64,000 nucleotides of DNA, from assembly GCF_004193775.1 (NCBI RefSeq), contig NC_041002.1:17231535-17295534 (forward strand). Direction: 5' to 3'. Under the pieces are notes generated by a model that was not told the DNA's origin, ran no database searches, and saw nothing but the letters and a program-made list of their open reading frames with translations. The stretch is from Glycine soja (taxonomy: Eukaryota > Streptophyta > Magnoliopsida > Fabales > Fabaceae). The first letter of the stretch is position 1. Every line of letters begins with the position of its first letter. Positions 1 through 9,099 of the stretch are shown here, piece by piece. The position numbers and the translations under genes were made by a program.

Positions 1-1300
1 TGAAGGGCAAGCAGTTGGTGGTATACCCCTGCAAAACACTTTGGAGGGCCCTCAATATCATCCACAACCACAACCCTCACGTTCCACAGCGGTTAAAAAC
101 CCTCATGACTATGGCAGGAATGGGAAAGTTGGATCATCTAGAGGAAAGGCTCAGGGCCATTGAAGGAGGTGAAGATTATGCCTTTGCTAACCTAAAAGAG
201 TTGTTCCTAGTACTCAATATCATCACCCCTCCCCAGTTCAAGGTGCTGGACTTTGACAAGTACAAGGGGACTACTTGTCCCAAGAACCATCTAAAGATGT
301 ATTGTCAGAAGATGGGGGAATACGCAAAAGATGAGGAATTGTTGATACATTCCTTCCATGAAAGTCTTACTGGGGTAGCTGTTACCTGGTACACTAACTT
401 GGAACCTTCCCGAGTCCATTCTTGGAAGGACCTAATGGTTGCCTTTGTTAGGCAGTATTAGTACAATTTTGATATGGTTCTGGATAGGATGCAACTACAG
501 AACATTTGCAAAAAGGGGGACGGATCTTTCAAAGAACACGCCCAAAAGGTGGAGGGATCTGGCGGCCCAAGTGGTACCCCCAATGATGGAAAGGGAGACG
601 ATAATCGTGATGGTAGACACATTATCGATACTCTACTATGAAAAGATGGTGGGCTACGCACCCTCAAAGCTTTGCGGATTTGGTCTTCGCCAGTGAAAGG
701 ATCGAAGTGGATCTAAAAAGAGGCAAATTTAATCATCATGCTTAGACGAATGAGAAAACTGGGGCAAATAAAGAGGGTGAGAAAGAGGGAGAAACCCATG
801 CTGTGACTGCCATTCCTATACGGCCAAGTTTCCCACCAAACCCAACAATGTCATTACTCAGTCAATAACAAACCTCCTCCTTACCCACCACCCAGTTATC
901 CACAAAGGCCATCCCTAAATCAACCACAAAGCCTGTCTACCGCACTTCCAATGACGAAGACCACCTTTAGCACAAACCAAAAAAACACCAACAAAAAGGA
1001 ATTTTGCAGCAAAAAGCCTGTAGGGTTCACCCCAAATTCCGTTGTCATATGCTAAACTTGATCCCATATCCACTCAATAATTCAATGGTAGCCATAACCC
1101 CAACCAAGGTTCCTCAACCTCCATTTTTCTGAGGATACGACTCGAACGCAACGTGTGCTTATCGTGGAGGAGCCCTGGGGCATTCCATTGAGCATTGTAT
1201 GACCCCGAAGCATAAAGTGTGAAGTCTAATTGATACGGGCTGGCTGAAATTTGAGGAGAATCGCTTGTTGAATCATAACATTGACAAGCAACACCATACA
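1..1300 (+). pseudogene. gag: Gag remnant of Tat-lineage Ty3/gypsy element A
   Basis: Broken capsid/nucleocapsid gene of an LTR retrotransposon, cut off at the left window edge. Bases 15-458 read in one frame and match the gag of element B (13234 onward) closely, including the shared motifs DFDKYKGTTCPKNHLKMYC and SWKDL..AF.RQY. A TAG at 459-461 stands where element B has CAG (14101). The match continues past it, then shifts frame near 545 and again near 665, ending in a basic KRGKF stretch like that of B. Around 1160-1215 a degraded nucleocapsid-like motif (YRGGALGHSIEHC) parallels the CKYHGGVPGHSIEKC of B. No protease or reverse transcriptase follows, so A looks pol-less here. Not functional. 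Confidence 0.85.
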
Positions 1301-1757
1301 TGGGGCAATTCTGGAAGCTGTTGTTATGACTCATCAGGATTTTCAAGTTTATGCCATTATTATAAACCACAGTTACAATGCTAAATGATATGGATAAAAT
1401 GGACATCCTTGTCCCTCATCCTCTCACAAACGCATGTTTGCTTATTCAACTTTCACCGGAATGTGGGTGCAAGCCATTGGTCTATTTGCTCAAGCGACCT
1501 GCGCTCCTGAGTGTTGACTTCCAAGACTGTTCAATCAGAGATTACTCGTCTTGCATGTTGGTGGGGGTGCCGTAAAACAACGAGTAAAGTTCAAAACAAA
1601 TAAGTTTCAAAATAAAAAAATAAGTTTCAAAATAAAAAAAAATAAAAAGGCATTTGATTGACTGTGTTTTCAAGTAAAAATATAGACGTTCATGTGACTT
1701 CATTTTATCATTCCAGAAAGTTTGCCTTCTTAGAGAAGCGAGTTGTCAAGAATAGGA
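1301..1757. other. Unassigned spacer inside element A
   Basis: A short open stretch at 1378-1575 has no recognisable domain and is probably noncoding. It is followed by A-rich sequence with an imperfect direct duplication (ataagtttcaaaataaaaa) near 1600-1640. The last five bases, TAGGA (1753-1757), are the left target-site duplication of the adjacent solo LTR. Confidence 0.5.
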
Positions 1758-2792
1758 TGTTGGACAAATGGCCTCAGTTACCTTAAGAAAAAGGGGGGTT
1801 GAATTAAGATGCAAAGACTATTCCCCAATTGAACTATCACTCTTTCTTTTTGGATTAACAATGCACCCTTAACATGAATTACTCAAAAGACAAATCAAAA
1901 TAAACTTCTTTAAAGCAAAAGATAAATAGCAATAAAAGAAGTTTAAAGGAAGAGAGGAATGCAAACTTGATTTATACTGGTTCGGCCACTTCCCGCGCCT
2001 ACGTCCAGTCCTCAAGAAACCCACTTGAGATTTTCCACTCTCTTTGTAAAACTCCTTTTACAAAGTCTGAACCACACAGGGACAACCCTTCCCTTGTGTT
2101 CAAGAATCCTCTACAATAAGAGACTCTCAGTCTCTTAATCCCTTTTCAGAAGTAAGAAGAAGAGAAGAAGAAATCTCTCTTAAAAGGGATAGATTGTACA
2201 ATGAAGACCAATCAAAATTCCTTATTGAATATGCAAGTGGTTGACCAAGGAATCTTTTTGAGAGGATAAGACAGTTCAGTTCAGAAAAACTCTTAATCTT
2301 TAGAGAGGATAAACTTTGTGGGCAATGAAAACTCTCTTTAAATTCGAGTTTCCAAGTCACCTTTGATGGCCATTCATAAACCATTTGAATAGATGTGACT
2401 CTTGGAAATTATTTTCTGAAAATCTCCTCTGGTAATCGATTACAAGACTTGTGTAATAGATCACAGGCTTTAAAATTTGAATAAATTGCTGGTAATCAAT
2501 TACCATCCATGTGTAATCGATTACACATTATAAATTTTGAATTCAAATTTCTAGTGACTATTATAAACATTTTCAGCTGCTGGTAATCGATTACCGGAGA
2601 GCAAATCTCAATTTGAAATGATAGAATTCTTTGGTCAAACCTTTTGTTTTTTCAATTTGGAAACTTCTTCCAAAAGATTCTAGAAATCAACTTGATCATA
2701 TATCTTGACTTCTTGGATTCTTGTCTTGAATAAAACTTAGAAGCACTTGATCCTTTAGCATCATCAAGACATCAAAACATCTTGCTTCTACA
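1758..2792 (-). mobile_element. Solo LTR of a Sirevirus (Ty1/copia), with target-site duplication
   Basis: A 1035-bp LTR read on the minus strand: it begins TGTAGAAGCAAG (right end, 2792) and ends CTGAGGCC...TCCAACA (left end, 1758). It is flanked by a perfect 5-bp duplication TAGGA (1753-1757 and 2793-2797). Inside are the conserved block around TATACTGGTTCGGCCAC (1974-1990) seen in the other Sirevirus-type LTRs here, and ATCGAT-centred palindromes (about 2431-2600). No polypurine tract or primer site adjoins it, so this is a solo LTR left by recombination. Its length fits SIRE1-type LTRs, which are about 1 kb. Confidence 0.9.
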
Positions 2793-2889
2793 TAGGAGTC
2801 ATTTGACTTAATCCATCAGCTGAATAATCCTTCAACTATTTCTCGTCCTTGGAAAATTCTTTTTGCAAGAATCAATTGCGTCTTTCATT

Positions 2890-3150
2890 CTTCCTCACTA
2901 CGAGGTTGTGAAAACAAGACAACAATTGGTACCTCTAAGCCCTACACTGGGGCAATGAAAGGCCCCATGCATAAACCTCAAACGAACCTAGGGGCAGATT
3001 AGAAGTTCTCACTCAATAGGTTCCCAGCTACAAGGTCATGACGAAAGACAACGATTGGTACCTCAAAGCCTTACACTGGGGCAATGAGGGGCACCGTGCA
3101 TGAGCCTCAAGTGAACATAGGGGCCGATCAAAAGTTCTCACCCATCGATG
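2890..3150. repeat. Two tandem copies of a ~130-bp unit
   Basis: Direct repeats whose shared core reads attggtacctc.aagcc.tacactggggcaatga. The cores start near 2924 and 3054. This is noncoding sequence of element A. The flanking stretch from 2798 to 3640 otherwise shows only an A-run (3360-3375) and no gene. Confidence 0.75.
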
Positions 3151-3644
3151 TTTTTAACAAAAAAAAGGGGACAAACCCTAGGATTTCAATGGATTGATTA
3201 AACATCAAACGACTCCATTGCCGTCACTCCAAAATGGTCAAGTGACTAAATAAAAAAGAACATACACTCTGAGGGAGTTCCCGGAGAGATTTGCAAAAAG
3301 ATAGGATGAGGTTGCATGAATTATCACCTTTTTCAAAAGGGCAGTCAATCTGTGTTTTCCAAAAAAAAAAAAAAATCAAATCAAAATCAAAATCACAAAA
3401 TAAGGAAAGAATGCCATGAACATTGTACAACTTTCCATTACATTGCATTGTTTCATATAAAGTCCGCATTTACCCAAATTTCACAACAAAGGTTGCATGC
3501 ATTTGCATCCCTCAAAATCATGTTAACTACATAGATTCCCTACATCTAAATGTCCAAATCTTTTGAATTTGGGATGACCGGCTCTCTCGATGAGTCGATC
3601 TCTTGCTTTCTCATAAGGATGGACCCTCGGGTACTAGTACCCTG

Positions 3645-4345
3645 GTCTTCAGAGGACTACACTCCTCGCCAACAGAGGGCTGCACGCCCTCACCTTAAGA
3701 GGACTGTGTGTCCTCACTTTCAGAGGACTGCATGTCCTCACCTTCAGAGGGCTACACGCCCTCGCCATCAGAGGACTACGTGTCCTCACCTTCAGAGGGC
3801 TACACGCCCTCGCCATCAGAGGGCTACATGTCCTCACCATCAGAGGGCTGGACGCCCTCACCTCCAGAGGACTACACGTCCTCGCCTTGAGAGGGCTACT
3901 TGCCCTCGCCTTGGGTACTAGTTACCCTCATCTTCAGAGGACTACATGTCCTCACCTTCGTAGGGCTACATGCCCTCACCTTTAGAGGACCACACGTCCT
4001 CGCCTTCAAAGGGTCATGTACCTTCAACTTCAGAGGACTACACGTCCTCGCCGTCAAAGGGTCATGTGCCTTCACCTTTGTAGGGCTACATGCCCTCACC
4101 TTCAGAGGACTACACGTCCTCACCTTTAGAGGACTACACGTCCTCGCCATCAGAGGACTACATGTTCCCCATTTTCAAAGAGGGGCATGCCCTCACCTTC
4201 AGAGGATTGCACGTCCTTGCCATCATAGGACTACACTCCCTCGCCTTCGAAAGGCGACACGTCCTGAACTTCAGAGGGCTACACGCCCTCGCCTTTAGAG
4301 GACTACGCGTCCTCACTTTCAGTGGGCTCCATATCCACACCTTAA
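3645..4345. repeat. 24-bp hairpin minisatellite, about 29 units
   Basis: A tandem array with a period near 24 bp. Each unit is an inverted repeat such as GAGGACTACACGTCCTC or GAGGGCTACACGCCCTC. The fourth and fifth stem positions change together (GAGGA with TCCTC, GAGGG with CCCTC, AAGGG with variants of CCTT), so pairing is largely kept while sequence drifts. Reading frames are open on both strands only because the unit is 8 codons long and lacks stops. In element A the array lies between gag and the ORF3 remnant, where pol would be. Confidence 0.9.
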
Positions 4346-4429
4346 GATAATTTAAGGTCCTCTGTCCTTAAATGCTTAACCGAGACTTGCACTCCCGGTT
4401 AAGGGACCAGTAGTTTCCTTTTAACGGTT

Positions 4430-5124
4430 CCTGGGCCACCCCCTGATATTGGAGGAGGGCCAACTGTGCGAGCACAACCAGAGAGGGAGGCTATCACACA
4501 GCTACTATGCATACTGGGGCAAGATTTCACCCGTGCCGCTGCAAAGAGAAGAGTGCGGACCATGCGCACCAACATGACCACTCTTACACAGATATAGATG
4601 ACATTGTTACTTAGCAACATTCTGCCCAGCGACCGCAATGCCAATCTCCCCCTGCGGAAGTATCAGTTGGTCTGTGCCGTCTCGACATGGGTAAGTATGC
4701 ATATGGTTCAACTGATTTCTGATACCATTTATTTGTTTGCAGGGTTCTCACCCACAAAGACACCCAGTGAACCTGAAGAAGTCCAACAGGGCCCTGGGGT
4801 TTCCAGCTCTGGTTACGGGCCTCTATCAGTCCTACAGGGTGCCCGTACCCCCCCGGCAAAGTCACGTCATCATAGGTAAGTATGCACATCGCTCAACTGA
4901 TTTCTGATTTCATCTATTGTTTGCAGGGATTGCGCCTGCAAGACACCCAGTGGACCCGAAGAAGTCCAACAGGGTCTTGGAGTTGTCAAGCTCTAATTAC
5001 GGGTCTCTGTCAGTTCTACGGAGTACCTGTCACCTCCAGCAAGGGCATCAGGCCCCCTACTAATCGAGCTTTCATCAAGAAGTACTGCGCCCCCAGGCAG
5101 ACGCAGGGCGAGACACCACAGTAG
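4430..5124 (+). pseudogene. ORF3 remnant of Tat element A, with internal duplication
   Basis: Degraded copy of the 3' ORF found intact-length in element B (22562-23812). Matching stretches include RTVRT/RIMRTNMTTLTQ (4552-4595), LLLSNILPSD (4605-4634), NLPLRKYQLVCAV and the later RPPTNRAFIKKYCAPRQ (5050-5100). At 4650-4670 it retains CAG where B has a TAG stop, and again near 4830. A segment of about 188 bp (4690-4877) is repeated at 4878-5065, and each copy starts with GTAAGT and soon has TTTGCAG, like a tiny intron. Frames are broken; not functional. Confidence 0.75.
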
Positions 5125-5384
5125 CATTAGGATGGCCGGTAGTGGGCAATAGACGCACCGCCACCACCTTTAGAGTTCACCTCTGCTCATCCACAAAAAA
5201 GTTAGAGCGTTGCCTACGACACATGGCCGACCCATAGGCGACCAAGTCCAAAGCCAAAGGTAAGCAAAGTACTAGGTCAGTGACCGACAAGTCATAAGGC
5301 GTCCAGCGACAAGTAGTAGGATGCACCTAGTTGCTCATGATCCTGGGAATTTAAATAAAACAAGCACAAGCTCGGAAGGTAGTC

Positions 5385-5816
5385 ATACCTTACAAAACAT
5401 ATATATGTATGTTTAGGTAGTGAAAATACCTTAGATATGCATGTATGTAAACAAAAAAACACTTCACAAAATATATATATGTATGTTTAGGTAGAAAAAT
5501 ACCTTAGATATGCATGTATGTAAACAAAAAAACACTTCACAAAATATATATATGTATGTTTAGGTAGAAAAATACCTTAGATATGCATGTATGTAAACAA
5601 AAAACACTTCACAAAATATATATATGTATGTTTAGGTAGAAAGATACCTTAGATATGCATGTATGTAAACAAAAAATACTTCACAAAATATATATGTATG
5701 TTTAGGTAGAAAGATACCTTGGATATGCATGTATATAGCAAAAATACCTTACAAAACATATATATGTATGTTTAGGTAGCAAGATACCTTGGATATGCAT
5801 GTATATAGCAAAATAC
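5385..5816. repeat. ~74-bp tandem repeat, about six copies
   Basis: Units carry AATATATATATGTATG, TTTAGGTAG and ATATGCATGTATGTA. The GGTAgcaaaaTACC part is itself a small inverted repeat. A diverged version of the same motif occurs in element B at 21900-22420. The stretch from 5125 to 5384 has no recognisable gene. Confidence 0.85.
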
Positions 5817-6369
5817 CTCATGAAAAAAAAAGAGAAGAAAAAAAAACAAACAAGAAAAAGAAATAAACAAATAAAAAAAAAGAGAAGAAAAAAAAGAGAG
5901 AAAAAAGAAAAATAAGTTGTCTAGCTGAAAAACCAACATGCTTTTGAAAAGAGATGACTTCCAACTTTTCTTTGAAGAAAAATTCGCTGATCATAGCTAG
6001 TTTTTGGAAAAAAAATGTGTGTACACCTGAAGGGTGAATGCTGTGAAATTTTCCCGGACGCCCGAAATGGACTTGGATGAATGCACAAATGGATAAAAGA
6101 ACATATTTTGGAAACATTGGGTTGACTAAAATAGAGGAAATGAATCCTGAGCCCTAGCATCACATGACCATAAAAATTTGACACTTGAGTGTCCGCATAG
6201 GTGCATGCATGACCAGTTTTGCATAAAGTTTCCAAATCATCATTTTTGCATTTGTGTCATGGAAATAATGTGGGGCACCCCTTCTATCCTTGAGCCAAAC
6301 CAAACCCCGACATGTATCATGTCTAGCCATTCTACAAACCTCGAGCCAAAATCATGACTCACTATAATC
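5817..6369. other. Purine-rich tract and 3' untranslated region of element A
   Basis: 5820-5915 is a GAAAAA-rich purine tract on the plus strand. 5915-6350 closely matches 24195-24640 of element B (shared text around aagttgtctagctgaaaaacc and gcatgaccagttttgcataaa), which identifies it as the corresponding 3' noncoding region. No gene seen. Confidence 0.7.
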
Positions 6370-6605
6370 CTTACCCTGGGAGAAAGCAAAAAGGAAAGAA
6401 GGAAAATTTCCAATCAAAGAGAAAGCAAAAAGAAAAGAAAGGAAATTCCCAATCAAAGAGTGGGAGAAAGCAAAAAGAAAAGAAAGGAAATTCCCAATCA
6501 AAGAGTGGGAGAAAGCAAAAAGAAAAGAAAGAAAATTCCCAACCAAAGAATGGGAGAAAGTAAAAAAAGGAAGGAAAGAAAGTTCTTGATCAAAGAAACT
6601 AGAAG
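6370..6605. repeat. 45-bp purine-rich tandem repeat, about five copies
   Basis: Units contain GGGAGAAAGCAAAAAG, AAAAGAAAGGAAATTCCC and AATCAAAGAG. GGAAATTCCC is a perfect 10-bp palindrome. Element B has two to three copies at 24690-24810. Open frames here are an artefact of repeat composition. Confidence 0.85.
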
Positions 6606-7224
6606 AAATATGCAGAAAGGTCTTTTGACCAGACAATATCTGAACAATACAGAATTGTCACCAAATGAACAAAAGAAAGAAAAGGAAACCATGACCTAAA
6701 GTGGTCTTCTCCCTTTGATTACCAACCAAAATCCTGTGCGTCGGTGACTTGTTCGCCTCGCGCTAAACCAAAACAGAAAAGGAAAAGGCAAAAAAATAAT
6801 CAAAAGCCGAAAAACTCCCCAAAAGAACCCATTCCAAAGGGAAGTCCTATTTGATCCATGATCACACATGTAATTTTTGATTTGATAGGAAATAATTTGC
6901 AAAGTCAAGTCATGACATATCTATGGTTCGGAATTAGGATGAAACACTTACCTGTGCGAGATTGATACACTTTGAGTGGATTTCTTCTATTTTTGTCGAA
7001 CCCAGTGTTTCCTCTAAATGGTCATTTAGAAACGAAATGCTAACATCCAAAATCTCATTTATGGTTATGGGAGATTTCATCAGCAGACTCTCCTTCCCCG
7101 GTAGACGCATTGTTTTTCACTCAAAAAAGCATATGCTGCTCTAAATCAGTTGGAATATTTGTCTCTTTGCTAAAGCATGTTTGCATTTTAGTGGAGAAAA
7201 CACCGAGACTTTTTCAAGTCTCAC

Positions 7225-7300
7225 AAGTTATCCAGAACTACGTAGGTCTGAGTTCCTCATTGGAGGATACGTAGGAGCAAGAGCCTCGCTTTTGTCGACC
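7225..7300. repeat. Dispersed hairpin box, copy 1
   Basis: Block reading CTACGTAGG...CCTCAtt..gaGG.TACGTAGGAGC, followed by gcttttgtcg. CTACGTA and TACGTAG are complementary and flank an inner CCTCA/TGAGG stem. Further copies lie near 7466, 10547, 10840, 25446, 25697 and 28517. The surrounding stretch 6606-7580 has no gene. Confidence 0.7.
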
Positions 7301-7579
7301 ACACCGCCTTTTGTTGCCATGACCCAAGAGTTGGTAGCCCGCGGAGACACCTTACGGTTATCCGCACCTCGAGTGTGATTGATAAGCAGAGGCCAATATG
7401 GTCATCTGCGCCCTTTCCGGAGATGTAGGCATCTTCTGGTGGAGACTTTTTCAAGTCTCACAAGTTATCCAGAACTACGTATGTCTGAGTTCCTCATTGG
7501 AGGATACGTAGGAGCAAGAGCCTTGCTTTTGTCGGCCGCCCCATAATCTTTGTCATACTGACCCTGAGGTCATGTGACG

Positions 7580-8525
7580 TGCACCCTTGTATCATCCAGA
7601 GGCGGCGAGCCCGATGATACGCGGAGATACCTTACGGTTATCCGCACCCTTTTGTCATCCAGAGGCGGCGGGCCCGATGACAAGCAGAGACCAAGTTTGG
7701 TCATTCTGCACCCTTGTATCATCCAGAGGCGGCGGGCCCGATGATACGCGGAGATACCTTACGGTTATCCGCACCCTTTTGTCATCCAGAGGCGGCGGGC
7801 CCGATGACAAGCAGAGACCAAATTTGGTCATTCTGCACCCTTGTATCATCCAGAGGCGGCGGGCCCGATGATACGCGGAGATACCTTACGGTTATCCGCA
7901 CCCTTTTGTCATCCAGAGGCGGCGGGCCCGATGACAAGCAGAGACCAAGTTTGGTCATTCTGCACCCTTGTATCATCCAGAGGCGGCGGGCCCGATGATA
8001 CGCGGAGATACCTTACGGTTATCCGCACCCTTTTGTCATCCAGAGGCGGCGGGCCCGATGACAAGCAGAGACCAAATTTGGTCATTCTGCACCCTTGTAT
8101 CATCCAGAGGCGGCGGGCCCGATGATACGCGGAGATACCTTACGGTTATCCGCACCCTTTTGTCATCCAGAGGCTGCGGGCCCGATGACAAGCAGAGACC
8201 AAATTTGGTCATTCTGCACCCTTTTATCATCCAGAGGCGTCGGGCCCGATGATACGCGGAGATACCTTACGGTTATCCACACCCTTTTGTCATCCAGAGG
8301 CGGCGGGCCCGATGACAAGCAGAGACCAAGTTTGGTCATTCTGCACCCTTGTATCATCCAGAGGCGACGGGCCCGATGATACGCGGAGATACCTTACGGT
8401 TATCCGCACCCTTTTGTCATCCAGAGGTGGCAGGCCCGATGACAAGCAGAGACCAAATTTGGTCATTCTGCACCCTTGTATCATCCAGAGGCGGCGGGCC
8501 CGATGATACGCGGAAATACCCGAGT
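7580..8525. repeat. 127-bp tandem array of paired hairpins, about 7.5 copies
   Basis: Period is exactly 127 bp over most of the array (unit starts 7587, 7714, 7841, 7968, 8095 and so on). Each unit is two half-units of about 63 bp, and each half is two hairpins: one closed by TATCATC/GATGATA or TGTCATC/GATGACA around a GC-rich loop, the other closed by GCGGA/TCCGC or GCAGA/TCTGC. The paired differences between halves preserve pairing. It lies in the 3' noncoding region of element A, upstream of its polypurine tract. All six frames are nearly open, so the open frames are not evidence of a gene. Confidence 0.95.
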
Positions 8526-8639
8526 GGTTATCCGTATAAACATTCTTTTGCTATCTGTAAGACAGAACGCTTGATAGCATGCAGAGGCTGACATAGTCTT
8601 CTGCACCTTTTGTTCCTCCGGGAACAACAAGTCATTTAC

Positions 8640-9085
8640 ATGCGGAAATTTCATGGTCACCCGCGACTCTCGTCAACCGAGAGGAGCGAAATTAGTGTCA
8701 TACACTAATTTTCGTCCGGGTACCTTTGCTTGATGACATGCGACCTTTCTTTGGTCCTTGTGAGGTGCTTGGCACCCATCGTTAGGCAATTTGTGAAAAT
8801 CCGGGAACGACAAGTCATGGTCACCCGCGACTCTCGTCAACCGAGAGGAGCGAAATTAGTGTCATACACTAATTTTCGTCCGGGTACCTTTGCTTGATGA
8901 CATGCGACCTTTCTTTGGTCCTTGTGAGGTGCTTGGCACCCATCATTAGGCAATTTGTGAAAATCCGGGAACAACAAGTCATTTGCATGTGGAGATTTTA
9001 TGGTCACCCGCGACTCTCGTCAAATCGAGAGGAACGAAATTAGTGTCTTATCTTTACTTTCCTTTTATCTCCAATAAAAGACAAG
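8640..9085 (+). repeat. Partial duplications of the LTR start upstream of the polypurine tract
   Basis: Two units about 164 bp apart (tcatggtcacccgcg at 8651 and 8815) each contain a copy of the first ~110 bases of the LTR (cataca/ctaattttcgtccggg...aatttgtgaaa, from about 8696 and 8861). A third copy of the upstream flank at about 9000 leads into the true LTR at 9100. The two internal copies lack the polypurine tract. Confidence 0.8.
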
Positions 9086-9099
9086 TAAAGAGGGGCAAC
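9086..9099 (+). promoter_or_regulatory. Polypurine tract of element A (plus-strand primer)
   Basis: gtaaagaggggcaac directly precedes the LTR start TGTCATACCC. The same tract and junction occur at 27262-27276 before the 3' LTR of element B. Confidence 0.8.

Noticed and set aside
3550..4350. Long overlapping open frames on both strands in the minisatellite, with 8-residue peptide repeats
   Set aside because: The 24-bp unit is a multiple of three and lacks stops, so all frames stay open. The periodic signal is the DNA hairpin, not a protein.
6354..6699. Lys/Glu-rich protein coded by the purine repeats
   Set aside because: Composition-driven open frame in a 45-bp tandem repeat within 3' noncoding sequence.
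7580..8525. CRISPR array
   Set aside because: Repeats are contiguous without unique spacers and lie inside a plant retrotransposon.
7587..8591. Series of 94- and 64-codon frames repeating every 127 bp
   Set aside because: Identical shadow frames from the tandem repeat on both strands; no start context or family match.
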